A stretch of 64,000 bases of DNA from Microterricola pindariensis (GCF_002936985.1 NZ_MPZN01000007.1:20046-84045), one strand, 5' to 3'; positions 18,716 through 27,323 are shown, numbered from the stretch's first letter. Notes: generated by a model from the letters alone, not told the origin. Translations and numbers: made by a program.

Positions 18716-19201
18716 ATGGCTGAGTACCTCGCCGTTATCGAGATTCCCAAGGGAAGCCGCAACAAGTACGAGGTCGACCACGAGACCGGTCGCGTCTTCC
18801 TCGACCGCGTGCTCTACACGACCTTCGTCTACCCGACCGACTACGGCTACTTCGAGAACACGCTGGGCCTGGACGGCGACCCCGTCGACGTGCTCGTGCT
18901 GCTCGACTACCCGCTGTTCCCGGGCGTCGGCGTCAAGGTTCGCCCGGTCGGCGTCTTCAACATGACCGATGACGGCGGCAGCGACGCCAAGGTCATCGCC
19001 GTGCCCGCCGGCGACCCCCGCTGGAACCACATCCAGGACGTCACCGACATCCCCGAGTTCCAGCGCAAGGAGATCGAGCACTTCTTCGAGCACTACAAGG
19101 ACCTCGAGCCCGGCAAGTGGGTCAAGACCGAGGGTTGGGGCGACGCCGCCGAGGCCACCGCGATCATCGAGGCCGGAATCGTCGCCTTCCCCGGCCACTG
19201 A
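18716..19201 (+). CDS. ppa: inorganic pyrophosphatase
   Basis: 161 residues, family I soluble PPase. It hydrolyses PPi to drive biosynthetic reactions. Active-site blocks: [11 protein letters not shown], the [21 protein letters not shown] signature containing the catalytic aspartates, and [16 protein letters not shown] strong AAGGAG site lies 8 nt upstream of the ATG. Followed by a perfect hairpin terminator. Confidence 0.97.
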   Translation: MAEYLAVIEIPKGSRNKYEVDHETGRVFLDRVLYTTFVYPTDYGYFENTLGLDGDPVDVLVLLDYPLFPGVGVKVRPVGVFNMTDDGGSDAKVIAVPAGDPRWNHIQDVTDIPEFQRKEIEHFFEHYKDLEPGKWVKTEGWGDAAEATAIIEAGIVAFPGH

Positions 19202-19228
19202 TCACCGCCAGTACGCGCTACTGAACGC

Positions 19229-19260
19229 AGAAGGGGCACGCCGCATGGCGTGCCCCTTCT
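19229..19260 (+). terminator. ppa terminator hairpin
   Basis: Perfect 14-bp stem: AGAAGGGGCACGCC (19229-19242) and its complement (19247-19260) with a GCAT loop, 28 bp after the stop codon. The 3' arm ends in CTTCT rather than a long T run. Confidence 0.85.
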
Positions 19261-19350
19261 CGCGTCCCAGCCCGGCGGTTAAGGCTGACTGCCCCGGGCC
19301 CGACTCTCTTGGGCCGGGCGGATGCCGCGGCATCCACCCGGCGTCCGGCT

Positions 19351-20730
19351 CTAGCCCGGGCGCCCCACGTACGACACCACGTCGCCCATGCCCCAGATGA
19401 AGTACTCGCGCACCGGGGCGTTCTCGTTCGGCGCCTCCACGATGCGGCCGTTGCCCAGGTAGATGGCGACGTGGTAGACATCGCCAGGGCGCCCCTCCCA
19501 GAAGATCAGGTCGCCGCGCTGCCGCTCGCTGAACGGCACGAGCCGCCCCTGGTTGCGCATCGTGTTGTACTGGGCGGTCGCACCGTGCGACCCGATGCCG
19601 ACGCCGGCGGAGCCGTAAGCCTTCATGGTGAGGCCGGAGCAGTCCCAGACGTCCGGGCCCGCACCGCCCAGCTGGTAGCGCTTGCCGGTCTGGCTGAGGG
19701 CGAAGGAGATCGCCTGCTCGACCGCACTGGCGTTGCTCGGCGGCGACACGGGCGGCGTCACCGGCGGCGTCACCGGCGGGGCCACCGGAGGGGTGACCGG
19801 GGTCGTGGGCGGCGTGACCGGGGTCGTCGGCGGGGTGACCGGAGTCGTGGGCGGGGTGGTCGGCTTGGGCGTCGAGCCTCCCCCGCTGCCGGAGCCGCCG
19901 TTGGAGCCGCCGGCCGGCGGCGTGATCGGGGGCGCGACGGGCGGCGGGTTCTTCGCGGCCTCCTCGGCGCGCTCACCCTCGACCCTGGCGCGCTCGAGCT
20001 CGGCGGTGCTGTCCCGCAGCAGCGCCAGCTGGGCGTAGAGCTCGTCGGACTTTCGCTGCTCGGCGTCGTAGGCGTTGACCGCCACCTGGGCCGTGCTGTT
20101 GGCGGTGTCGAGCCGGCTCTGCGCCTCGGCGCTGAGCCGCTGGCGCTCCACGGTGGCCGCCGCGGCCTGATCGGCGAGGGAGGCCGCGGTGTTGCTGTCC
20201 TGGATCGCCTCGCTGTAGATCTCGCGGGACTGCTCGCTCAGCTTGCTGGCGACGCCGAGCTGGCGCAGCAGGTCGTCGGCGCCGTCGCCCTGCAGGAACA
20301 GGTTGACCGACATGTCCTGGCCGCCGCTGCGCGCCAGGTGCGAGGCCAGCAGCCCGGCCCGCATCTTCGACGTCTCGGCCTTCTTGGCCGCGGCCGCCTG
20401 TTGCGACTTGAGCGTCTTCTCGCGCTCCGTCGCGGCGGTCAGCTGCTCCTGGTTGACCCGCCATGCCTCGGCGGCGACCATCGAGTCCTTCATCGCGGCA
20501 TCCGCCGTCGCGCGCAACGCGTCGAGGAAGCCGGTCAGCTTGGCGATCTCGGCCTTCTTGGTGGCCTCGTTGTTCTTCGCGTTCTGCACGTCGCTCCACG
20601 ACGGGTAGTCGGGGGCGGCGGAGACGGGTCCGACCAGGCCGACCGTCGCCGCGACGGCGCCGATCGTGACGGCGGAGAAGATCGTCGCGGGCTTCACCCT
20701 CGACAGCGGTCTGGTGCGCGGATCAGCCAA
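19351..20730 (-). CDS. secreted NlpC/P60 peptidoglycan hydrolase
   Basis: 459 residues. Signal peptide (about residues 12-39), a coiled-coil module of ~230 residues, a Pro/Thr/Val linker built of PPTTPVT repeats, then an NlpC/P60 domain. The catalytic Cys is in DVWDCSGLT, the His in VYHVAIYLG, and the third residue region is IVEAPNEN. It should cleave the peptide stem of peptidoglycan outside the cell. The start is TTG at 20730, overlapping the previous gene by 8 bp; an in-frame GTG 11 codons later would also keep the signal peptide. The coiled-coil module is homologous to that of the preceding M23 gene. Confidence 0.88.
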   Translation of the reverse strand: MADPRTRPLSRVKPATIFSAVTIGAVAATVGLVGPVSAAPDYPSWSDVQNAKNNEATKKAEIAKLTGFLDALRATADAAMKDSMVAAEAWRVNQEQLTAATEREKTLKSQQAAAAKKAETSKMRAGLLASHLARSGGQDMSVNLFLQGDGADDLLRQLGVASKLSEQSREIYSEAIQDSNTAASLADQAAAATVERQRLSAEAQSRLDTANSTAQVAVNAYDAEQRKSDELYAQLALLRDSTAELERARVEGERAEEAAKNPPPVAPPITPPAGGSNGGSGSGGGSTPKPTTPPTTPVTPPTTPVTPPTTPVTPPVAPPVTPPVTPPVSPPSNASAVEQAISFALSQTGKRYQLGGAGPDVWDCSGLTMKAYGSAGVGIGSHGATAQYNTMRNQGRLVPFSERQRGDLIFWEGRPGDVYHVAIYLGNGRIVEAPNENAPVREYFIWGMGDVVSYVGRPG

Positions 20731-22072
20731 GGGGAACCCCCCGGTCGGCCATGAACGGAACAGGGTTCACTCTGTTTCCTCCGATGTAGACCTCGAAATG
20801 CAGATGGCATCCGGTCGACGCCCCTGTCGTGCCCGAGCTGGCGATGTTCTGGCCGACCTCGACCCATTCGCCGACGCCGACGAAGCGGCCGCCGTCGCGG
20901 ATATGGGCGTAGCCGGTGCTCACGCCGCCGCCGTGGTCGATCTCGATCCAGTTGCCGTAGGTGCCGTTTCGGCCAGAGTAGGTGACGGTTCCGGAGGCGG
21001 CCGCGTAGATCGGGGCGGAGCAGCCGGTGCCGAGGTCAGTTCCACGGTGGGTGCTGTTCGAGCAGCCGCCGCTCGTGCAGATGCTCGGGCGCGGGCCGAA
21101 ATTGTCGGTGATGCGTCCGGATGCCGGCACGGCCCAGCCGTTGTTGATGTAGCCGCCGCCGAGCCCGGGCCCGGGGCCGCTGCCACCGCCGCCACCGCCC
21201 CCTCCGCCTGCCGCCGCCTCAGCGGCCGCGGCCGCCGCGGCAGCTGCAGCTTCGGCGGCGATGCGCTGGCGCTCGCCCTCCTCGTAGGCCGCCGCCGTCT
21301 TGGCCTGCGTGTCCAGCATGAAGGCGAGCTGCGCGTCCAGCACGACGCTGCGGTCCTGCGACTCCTGCAGCGCGGCGTCTGCCGCCTGCTGCGCGGCGAC
21401 GGCGACGGCGAGTGCAGCCTCGGCCGCGACGCGGAGCTTCTCCCGCTCGGCGGTCGCGATCTTGGCCTGGTCGCCGAGTGAGGCGGCCGTGTTCGTGGTG
21501 GTCTGCGCGCTGGCGTAGATGTCCGTGCTGCGCTCGACCATCTTGCTCATGCTGCCGAGGCGCGACAGCAGGCCGTCCGCGGCGTCGGCGCCGCCCTGGC
21601 CGCCGTCGAGGAAGAGGTTCACGCTCAGGTCTCCCCCGCCGGAGCGGTAGAGCTGCGCGGCCAGCAGGCCGGCCTGCTTCGTCGCGGCGTCGGCGGTGGC
21701 CTTGCTGGCGTCGGCCTGCTCCTGCAGAGCAGCGGCGCGCTCGGCCGCATCGTCGTACTTGTTCTTGGCGGTGAGCAGCTCCTCGCTGCGCTTGTCCGAC
21801 TCCGCCTGGGCGGTCTGCGCCGCGGCGTCCAGCTCAACGATCAGCGAGCGGATGTTCTCGACCGCCTGCTGGGCGGAGGCCGAGTTGGCCTTGGCGGCCT
21901 GCACGTCTTCCCAGCTGGGGAACCCCGCCGCGTTCGCCGGCCCGCCGAGGGCGAGGGTCGCCGTCAGGGCGAGCGCCAGCCCGGCGCCGATGCCCGTTCG
22001 GGCGCGGTGGCGAGTGAACCCCCATCGCAGTGCAGCGCGGCCGCGCTTCTCTCTCTGGTCTGTGCGCTTCAT
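20723..22072 (-). CDS. secreted M23 (LytM) peptidase, coiled-coil
   Basis: 449 residues. Signal peptide (to about residue 48, GGPANAAG), coiled-coil module, an extreme Glu/Ala then poly-Gly linker, and a C-terminal LytM/M23 domain. Zinc ligands are visible in THRGTDLG and HLHFEVYIGG. Its N-terminal module matches the downstream NlpC/P60 protein (FPSWEDVQ versus YPSWSDVQ; AGLLA..L.RSGG.D.SVNLFL in both). The start ATG 22072 has a GGGGGAGAG site. The two genes overlap by 8 bp. A 9-bp-phased array of MtrA-like boxes lies just upstream. Whether this domain is a peptidase or an amidase activator cannot be told from sequence. Confidence 0.88.
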   Translation of the reverse strand: MKRTDQREKRGRAALRWGFTRHRARTGIGAGLALALTATLALGGPANAAGFPSWEDVQAAKANSASAQQAVENIRSLIVELDAAAQTAQAESDKRSEELLTAKNKYDDAAERAAALQEQADASKATADAATKQAGLLAAQLYRSGGGDLSVNLFLDGGQGGADAADGLLSRLGSMSKMVERSTDIYASAQTTTNTAASLGDQAKIATAEREKLRVAAEAALAVAVAAQQAADAALQESQDRSVVLDAQLAFMLDTQAKTAAAYEEGERQRIAAEAAAAAAAAAAEAAAGGGGGGGGGSGPGPGLGGGYINNGWAVPASGRITDNFGPRPSICTSGGCSNSTHRGTDLGTGCSAPIYAAASGTVTYSGRNGTYGNWIEIDHGGGVSTGYAHIRDGGRFVGVGEWVEVGQNIASSGTTGASTGCHLHFEVYIGGNRVNPVPFMADRGVPLG

Positions 22073-22108
22073 CTCTCCCCCGTTCGAGAGTCCCGAAACC
22101 CTCGACAA

Positions 22109-22162
22109 GTAACTTCCGTCACAGCGGTAGCACTGGCAACTCTGACAACAGTAACAACTCGG
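22109..22162. promoter_or_regulatory. six 9-bp direct repeats, candidate MtrA boxes
   Basis: Read on the plus strand as consecutive 9-mers: GTAACTTCC, GTCACAGCG, GTAGCACTG, GCAACTCTG, ACAACAGTA, ACAACTCGG. Every unit has AAC, CAC or AGC at positions 3-5. The second unit equals the GTCACAgcg motif described for mycobacterial MtrA. The array ends 37 bp before the ATG of the M23/NlpC operon, a functional class MtrA is known to control. Confidence 0.55.
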
Positions 22163-22356
22163 TTCGGCGAGCGTGCGGAAGCGCACACTGCGCAGTCACG
22201 GCGACACTAGCCCGGAAGAGGGCCGAAATCGGGGAGATTTGCGGCCGTGGCGGCAACTTCGACCCGCGCGAGACACGCCCGGGCGCAGGCGTTTTTGCAC
22301 CGGCCCAAAATCCACGTATGCTTATGCCTCGGTTGTCCTGCAGTTCAAGACAATCC

Positions 22357-22429
22357 GGCCCCATCGTTTAGTGGCCTAGGACACCGCCCTTTCACGGCGG
22401 CAGCACGGGTTCGAATCCCGTTGGGGTCA
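22357..22429 (+). tRNA. tRNA-Glu (TTC)
   Basis: 73 nt. Acceptor GGCCCCA pairs with TGGGGTC; anticodon stem CCGCC/GGCGG encloses CTTTCAC, anticodon TTC; T-arm GGGTTCGAATCCC. No CCA is encoded. Confidence 0.96.
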
Positions 22430-22490
22430 CATAACTGAATAGGTCATAATAGAAACACAGCAGCATATATAATTGAATAGCTTCTCACGA

Positions 22491-22564
22491 GGCCCTGTAG
22501 CGCAGTTGGTTAGCGTGCCGCCCTGTCACGGCGGAGGTCGCGGGTTCAAGTCCCGTCAGGGTCG
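22491..22564 (+). tRNA. tRNA-Asp (GTC)
   Basis: 74 nt. Acceptor GGCCCTG pairs with CAGGGTC; anticodon stem CCGCC/GGCGG with loop CTGTCAC, anticodon GTC; T-arm GGGTTCAAGTCCC. No encoded CCA. The 61-bp gap from tRNA-Glu is AT-rich and may hold its own promoter. Confidence 0.96.
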
Positions 22565-22574
22565 CTCAGGCGAC

Positions 22575-22599
22575 AAGCCCCTTCGAAAGTTGGGGCTTT
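22575..22599 (+). terminator. short hairpin after tRNA-Asp
   Basis: AAGCCCC (22575-22581) pairs with GGGGCTT (22592-22598), followed by TCTCC. A weak terminator or processing site between tRNA-Asp and tRNA-Phe. Confidence 0.5.
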
Positions 22600-22630
22600 C
22601 TCCTTCTCGGCAGCATTTTCGAATGCTCCG

Positions 22631-22703
22631 GGCTCTGTAGCTCAGTTGGTAGAGCGTTCGACTGAAAATCGAAAGGTCACCGGATCGACGCCGGTCGGAG
22701 CCA
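22631..22703 (+). tRNA. tRNA-Phe (GAA)
   Basis: 73 nt. Acceptor GGCTCTG pairs with CGGAGCC (one G-T); anticodon stem TTCGA/TCGAA with loop CTGAAAA, anticodon GAA; T-arm CCGGATCGACGCCGG. No encoded CCA. Confidence 0.96.
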
Positions 22704-22710
22704 CAAGACA

Positions 22711-22746
22711 AGCCCCCGCAGAACTTCGGTTCTGCGGGGGCTTTTT
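22711..22746 (+). terminator. strong terminator after the tRNA cluster
   Basis: AGCCCCCGCAGAAC (22711-22724), TTCG tetraloop, perfect complement (22729-22742), then TTTT. A textbook intrinsic terminator, 8 bp after tRNA-Phe. Confidence 0.93.
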
Positions 22747-22902
22747 GTTGCCTAGGCACCGCTGCCCGGCCACGCCGGCACCCGGCAAGATCACCCGACC
22801 TGCGTGATGCCCGCCCTCTCACAGCCTCAGTACCGTGACGGAAACCCGTCGAAGCGCACCGCAACGGCCGTGCGCGCGTCGGCATTGTCCGGGAGGTGCG
22901 AG

Positions 22903-23319
22903 ATGTCCGAGACTTCATCGAAGACCGAGACCACAGGCTGGGTCGGCTGGGGATGGTTCGCTGGGTTCGTCCTGATGACGGCGGGCATCTTCGACGCGTT
23001 CTACGGCCTCATGGCCATCATCGGGCCCGACAGCGCGTACTTCGCGACGTCGAGCGGGTCCCTCTTCCTCCTCGACGTTCAGGGGTGGGGGTGGTGGCAC
23101 ATGATCACCGGCCTCGCCCTCATCGTGGTCGCGCTGGCGCTGCTCGCCGGAGCGACCTGGGCCCGCATCGTCGCCATCGTCCTCGTCATCATCAACGCCG
23201 TCGGGCAGCTTTTCCTGTTGCCGGTCCAACCCTGGTGGTCGCTCATCGTCATCGCCCTCGACGTGCTCGTGATCTACGCGCTCACCGTGCACGGCCACGA
23301 GCTGCGCAAGGCCGCCTGA
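22903..23319 (+). CDS. DUF7144-type four-span membrane protein
   Basis: 138 residues with four hydrophobic spans (about 14-36, 58-80, 85-105 and 108-130). The conserved-looking features are the Trp-rich GWVGWGWFAGF start, DVQGWGWWH before the second span and the C-terminal ALTVHGHEL. I recognise it as the actinobacterial family recently called DUF7144; function unknown. The ATG at 22903 has GGGAGGT 5 nt upstream; the frame also extends upstream but without such a site. Confidence 0.75.
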   Translation: MSETSSKTETTGWVGWGWFAGFVLMTAGIFDAFYGLMAIIGPDSAYFATSSGSLFLLDVQGWGWWHMITGLALIVVALALLAGATWARIVAIVLVIINAVGQLFLLPVQPWWSLIVIALDVLVIYALTVHGHELRKAA

Positions 23320-23478
23320 GAGCCAAAATGGCTCGTGCCACACCCGCGCCCTCCGCATGACGGGACTTCACAGGGAGCGGGAGATCGGCGCGAAATCACG
23401 CGGTTTTCGGCACTTTTGTAACGATCCGTATCACGCTTCAAAAAAAGTTCACCATTATCACGCCTTCATGAGCTAGTG

Positions 23479-23628
23479 TTGACGCTCAAGTTGTTGTGTT
23501 GCGCATTGTATTTCAAGCAACCACGAACTAACCCGGTTCATGGTCGCTTTTCTGAGGGCGAATCAAGACACGCGACGCTCGGATTCGAAGGTCGAATTCG
23601 ATCGAGACCTCATGAATGAGAGACAAAA
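23479..23628 (+). promoter_or_regulatory. cold-shock gene promoter and long 5' leader
   Basis: The 309-bp gene-free stretch 23320-23628 is markedly AT-richer than its surroundings. TTGACG at 23479-23484 is a good -35 candidate; the -10 is ambiguous (CATTGT at 23504-23509 or a nearby hexamer). This gives a 5' leader of roughly 110 nt, as is usual for cspA-type mRNAs that fold differently in the cold. The region before 23440 holds a small GAGCC/GGCTC hairpin just after the preceding stop. Confidence 0.45.
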
Positions 23629-23832
23629 ATGGCAACCGGCACCGTGAAGTGGTTCAACGCTGAAAAGGGCTTCGGCTTCATCACCCCCGACGACGGAAGC
23701 GCCGACGTGTTCGCGCACTTCTCCGCAATCGCAACCGATGGCTACCGCAGCCTCGACGAGAACCAGAAGGTCGAGTTCGAGACCGCCCGTGGCCCCAAGG
23801 GCCTGCAGGCTGAGAACATCCGCCCGCTCTAG
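23629..23832 (+). CDS. cspA: cold-shock protein, CspA family
   Basis: 67 residues, a single cold-shock domain. The RNA-binding motifs are RNP1 KGFGFI and RNP2 VFAHF. It acts as an RNA chaperone that melts secondary structure in the cold. It has a long AT-rich upstream leader and only a weak GAGAG ribosome-binding site, both normal for the family, and is followed by a strong terminator. Confidence 0.96.
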   Translation: MATGTVKWFNAEKGFGFITPDDGSADVFAHFSAIATDGYRSLDENQKVEFETARGPKGLQAENIRPL

Positions 23833-23886
23833 TCTGAGTACCGCGCACCGCCCTCGGGCCGTGCGCTAGACCTCCAAGGTCACTGA

Positions 23887-23915
23887 ACGGCCCCGCTTCG
23901 GCGGGGCCGTTTTTT
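23887..23915 (+). terminator. cold-shock gene terminator
   Basis: ACGGCCCCGC (23887-23896), TTCG loop, perfect complement (23901-23910), then a T run to 23915. Confidence 0.92.
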
Positions 23916-24240
23916 CGTTGAGCGGCATGTGCCCGAACAACAGATCGGGCCACCACCCCCATACTGGGGTATTCCCGGCTTCCCGCCGGGGCGTAGGGTC
24001 ATGGACGAGATTAGCTGAGATGTTTTCACTTCTTGATCGGGCTGTCCTAGCGGCTCCGTCGGGGCTGATCTCACGTCCACCCGAAGAAGTACCTGTAAAC
24101 CCGAAATGCAGGGATATCTGTGACCGCTATAGCAATTTGTCGACCGTTCCGGCGACCCGCAACTGAAGAATCCATCGCATCCGCCTCTCAGGAGGCGATG
24201 TTCACACCGCTCGCATCTCGCGCTGTTCTGCGGTGGGAAC
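23916..24240 (+). other. 325-bp leader region before surface locus
   Basis: No convincing gene. Notable content: the dyad at 24092-24112; a possible -10 TATAGC at 24128-24133; and an open 42-codon frame starting GTG at 24120 and ending at 24248, overlapping the downstream start. That frame uses codons rare in this genome (ATA, ATT, TGT, ACT), so I do not call it a gene. Confidence 0.5.
24092..24112. promoter_or_regulatory. CCTGT...GCAGG dyad, copy 1
   Basis: CCTGT (24092-24096), AAACCCGAAAT, GCAGG (24108-24112). Almost identical to the dyad at 33803-33822 (shared CCTGTAA, CCCGAA and CAGG). It lies 129 bp upstream of the initiating glycosyltransferase gene. It could be an operator (inverted half-sites) or an RNA hairpin. 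Confidence 0.45.
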
Positions 24241-25776
24241 ATGAGTGAGGCACGCCCCCTCGAGCCCGACGCGCCCCGGCTGCCCCGCCGGCTCAAGCTC
24301 GTCGCCGCTCCGCCCACGCCGGCACGCGCAGTGCAGGCAGACCAGCCAGCCTCTGGCCTGCGCTGGGCCCGGCTCTACCGCGACCGTCTGCGGCTGACCG
24401 ATGTCGGCATCATCCTCGCGGTGGTCGTCGCCGTCGGCCTGGTCGGTTACTTCTCCGGCGACTCGCTCCGCCAGTCCGAGCTGGTCGCGGGCCAGTACAT
24501 GGCCGTGACGGCGCTCGTCGTGGCGGCGTGGCTGCTGACGCTGGCCGCCTTCCACACCAGGGATCCCCATGTGGTCGGGGTCGGGGTGCTCGAGTACAAG
24601 CGGGTTGTGAACGCCAGCGCACTCGCGTTCGGGCTGCTCGCCATTGCCTTCCTCGTGTTCCAGGTCGATGTCGCCCGCGGCTATTTCGTCATCGCCCTGC
24701 CCATCGGCATCGCCTCCCTGCTGCTGGCTCGTTGGTTCTGGCGCAAGTGGTTGCTGCACCAGCGGACCTTCGGCCACTACCTGGCCCGTGCCATCGTCGT
24801 GGGCACACGCGAGGACGTCAGCTACGTCATCGCACAGATCGAGTCCAAGTCCGGTGCCGCCTTCCACGTGGTCGGGGTCTCCCTCCCCGGCGACGGGATC
24901 GGGTTCCTCGACGTCGGCACGCAGAGCGTGCCGATCGTCTCGGATCTAGCCGGCATCGCCGACGCGGCCGAGGCCGTCGCCGCCGACACCGTCATCGTCG
25001 CCGGCCAGCCAGAGGGCGGCAGCGACTTCATCCGCACGCTCGGCTGGGATCTGGAGGGCACGGCGGCGGAGCTGGTGCTCTCCTCCCGGCTCACCGACGT
25101 GGCCGGGCCGCGCATTCACTTCCGCCCGGTCGATGGCCTCCCCCTCATCCACGTGGAGATCCCACGGTTCGAGGGCGGCAAGCACATCCTCAAGCGCACC
25201 CTGGATGTCTCGCTGTCGGCGCTCGCTCTCATCGCCCTGCTTCCGCTGATGCTCGTCATCGCCGCGGTGGTCAAACTCGACAGTCCGGGGCCCGCGCTGT
25301 TCCGGCAGGAGCGCTGCGGCCGCAACGGGCGCACCTTCCAGATGCTCAAGTTCCGCTCGATGGTGCAGACAGCCGAGGATGACCTCGCCGGCCTGCTCGA
25401 TCAGAACGAGGGATCCGGCGTGCTGTTCAAGCTGCGCAACGACCCCCGGGTGACTCGCGCCGGTCGCGTCCTGCGCAAGTACTCGCTGGACGAGCTGCCG
25501 CAGATCTGGAACGCCCTCATCGGCGACATGAGCGTCGTGGGTCCGCGGCCGCCGCTGGCGACGGAGGTCGAGAGCTACGAGGGCAGCGTGCACCGCCGCT
25601 TGTTCATCAAGCCGGGCATCACCGGCCTGTGGCAGATCAGTGGCCGCTCCGACCTGAGCTGGGAGGAAAGCGTCCGGCTCGACCTCTACTACGTCGAGAA
25701 CTGGTCGCTCACCGGCGACGTCATGATCATCTGGCGCACGTTCAAGACCATCGCCAATCCCCAGGGGGCGTACTGA
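24241..25776 (+). CDS. polyprenyl-phosphate sugar-1-P transferase
   Basis: 511 residues. Exopolysaccharide-initiating enzyme of the WbaP/CpsE type. Four N-terminal spans (about 57-77, 86-106, 122-142, 147-165), a nucleotide-binding-like CoA-fold domain (AIVVGTREDV), a fifth span near 325-347, and the catalytic C-terminal domain with KFRSMVQTAEDD, RAGRVLRKYSLDELPQIWNAL and GDMSVVGPRPP. It transfers a sugar-1-phosphate to undecaprenyl phosphate at the inner face of the membrane. First gene of the surface locus; its stop overlaps the next ATG by one base (TGATG). Confidence 0.92.
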   Translation: MSEARPLEPDAPRLPRRLKLVAAPPTPARAVQADQPASGLRWARLYRDRLRLTDVGIILAVVVAVGLVGYFSGDSLRQSELVAGQYMAVTALVVAAWLLTLAAFHTRDPHVVGVGVLEYKRVVNASALAFGLLAIAFLVFQVDVARGYFVIALPIGIASLLLARWFWRKWLLHQRTFGHYLARAIVVGTREDVSYVIAQIESKSGAAFHVVGVSLPGDGIGFLDVGTQSVPIVSDLAGIADAAEAVAADTVIVAGQPEGGSDFIRTLGWDLEGTAAELVLSSRLTDVAGPRIHFRPVDGLPLIHVEIPRFEGGKHILKRTLDVSLSALALIALLPLMLVIAAVVKLDSPGPALFRQERCGRNGRTFQMLKFRSMVQTAEDDLAGLLDQNEGSGVLFKLRNDPRVTRAGRVLRKYSLDELPQIWNALIGDMSVVGPRPPLATEVESYEGSVHRRLFIKPGITGLWQISGRSDLSWEESVRLDLYYVENWSLTGDVMIIWRTFKTIANPQGAY

Positions 25777-26273
25777 TGGCGCACGCGGATGCCGGCGGAC
25801 GAATCCGCCATCGTGTCGGATACGCCGGCGGGGCCTTCGACCTCTTCCACGTCGGCCACCTGAACATCCTCCGGCATGCACGGAGTCAGTGCGACTACCT
25901 GATCGCCGGCGTCGTCTCCGACGAGGTGCTCCTGCACACGAGGGGAACACGTCCGGTCGTGCCCCTCAGCGAGCGGCTCGAGATCGTCCGGCACATCTCC
26001 TTCGTCGACGAGGCGGTGGCCGAGACCGCGCTCGACAAGCTGGAGACCTGGCAGCGCGTGGGGTTCGACATCTACTTCAAGGGCGACGATTGGAAGGGCA
26101 CGGATCGCGGCCAGGCCCTCGAGTTGGCGTTCGCCGACGTCGGCGTGGAGGTCATCTACTTCCCGTACACGATGACGACCTCGAGCACCGCGCTGCGCCG
26201 CGCTCTCGACGCGCTCACCGCCGGGCCGCCCGCCGTCCACGGCCGCGTCGAGCCGCGGCGCGCCTCGCGGTGA
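25776..26273 (+). CDS. cytidylyltransferase, TagD-like
   Basis: 165 residues. HxGH-type nucleotidyltransferase: GGAFDLFHVGHLNIL at residues ~17-31, and a C-terminal TTSSTALRR block in place of the usual (S/T)ISTTxL(I/V)xR. Closest known activities are glycerol-3-phosphate and ribitol-phosphate cytidylyltransferases. It probably makes a CDP-alcohol for the CDP-alcohol phosphotransferase encoded at the far end of the locus (inference). It overlaps the previous gene by one base and the next one by 4 bp (GTGA). Confidence 0.8.
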   Translation: MAHADAGGRIRHRVGYAGGAFDLFHVGHLNILRHARSQCDYLIAGVVSDEVLLHTRGTRPVVPLSERLEIVRHISFVDEAVAETALDKLETWQRVGFDIYFKGDDWKGTDRGQALELAFADVGVEVIYFPYTMTTSSTALRRALDALTAGPPAVHGRVEPRRASR

Positions 26274-27307
26274 ACACGTGGTGGCCGCTCTCCCGACCCC
26301 GAAGCGCCTCCGTGGCACTCCCGGCCCCTGAGGACGAGCCGCGTCGTCATCCGCCGCCGGGCCACGTCGCCCGGTGGAAGCCATCCCGTGCGGCCGGCGC
26401 CCTGGCCATCGTCGCGGCGACCGGACTCGGGCTGACCGGGCTGAGCACTGCGGACGCACGGGTGACGGACACCGCGCAGCCCGCGCAGAGCGCCCCGCTC
26501 ACCGACCGGGCGAGCCCGGGGCGGCCGAGCACGCCAGCTCCGACCGGCTGGACGCTGGTCTGGAACGATGAGTTCACCGGCAACGCCCTGAACCGCGCCT
26601 CTTGGAACGTCGAGAACGACTCGACCTTCGGTGACGGCAACCAGGAGCTCGCGTGCCTGCTGGACCGCCCGGAGAATGTGAGTGTCGCCGACGGGCTGCT
26701 GACCATCACCGCCAGGGATGAGCCATCGCCGATCGTGTGCGGCGGCCGGGACGCCCGCTTCCCGGACGGCCGCCGGTACACCTCCGGCATGCTCACCACG
26801 AAGAACAAGGTCGACTTCGAGTACGGCCGCTTCGAGATCCGAGCCAGAACCCCGCTCGCGCAGGGCACGTCGAAGGGTCTCTGGCCGGCCTTCTGGCTGC
26901 GCCCGAGTGCCAGCAAGGTCGGCGAGGTCGACATTCTCGAGGCCATCGGAACGGGCGCGAGCGACCCGTTCCGCGCCAACCGCGTCGTGCAGACGATTCA
27001 CTACGACTACGAGCCGACATTCCTCCAGGAGGGCACCGACTACGACATGCTCGCCGGCACCACCGCCGGCGGCTTCCACGACTACGCGCTCGAGTGGGCT
27101 CCGGGCTCCCTCATCTGGTTCGTCGACGGCGTGCGGACGTTTGAACGGAACACTGCAACCACGCCCTGGCTCGACACGGCCTTCGTCGGCCGGTTCTTCA
27201 TGCGCCTGAACTTGGCCGTCGGCGGCAGCTGGCCGGGCTCGCCGGATGCCGACACCAGCTTCCCCGCGAGCTTCCAGGTCGACTTCGTGCGGGTCTACCA
27301 GCGCTAG
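26270..27307 (+). CDS. exported GH16 glucanase/EPS hydrolase
   Basis: 345 residues. GTG start overlapping the previous stop by 4 bp. An arginine-containing N-terminus and a hydrophobic segment (about residues 40-62) suggest export or anchoring. The GH16 domain starts near residue 92 (WTLVWNDEFTG). The catalytic motif GEVDILEAIG provides E219, D221 and E224 (ExDxxE type). GH16 enzymes cleave beta-1,3/1,4 glucans or galactans; inside an EPS operon the likely role is trimming or releasing the polymer. Ends 16 bp from the convergent GT2 gene. Confidence 0.88.
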   Translation: MNTWWPLSRPRSASVALPAPEDEPRRHPPPGHVARWKPSRAAGALAIVAATGLGLTGLSTADARVTDTAQPAQSAPLTDRASPGRPSTPAPTGWTLVWNDEFTGNALNRASWNVENDSTFGDGNQELACLLDRPENVSVADGLLTITARDEPSPIVCGGRDARFPDGRRYTSGMLTTKNKVDFEYGRFEIRARTPLAQGTSKGLWPAFWLRPSASKVGEVDILEAIGTGASDPFRANRVVQTIHYDYEPTFLQEGTDYDMLAGTTAGGFHDYALEWAPGSLIWFVDGVRTFERNTATTPWLDTAFVGRFFMRLNLAVGGSWPGSPDADTSFPASFQVDFVRVYQR

Positions 27308-27323
27308 CCCCTGGCCTCGGCGC

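Noticed and set aside
22073..22356. c-di-AMP (ydaO) riboswitch before the cell-wall hydrolase genes
   Set aside because: Often found before such genes in Actinobacteria, but I see none of its conserved blocks here.
24120..24248. 42-codon GTG frame ending over the glycosyltransferase start
   Set aside because: Codon use (ATA, ATT, TGT, ACT) is unlike real genes here; kept only as part of the dyad observation.
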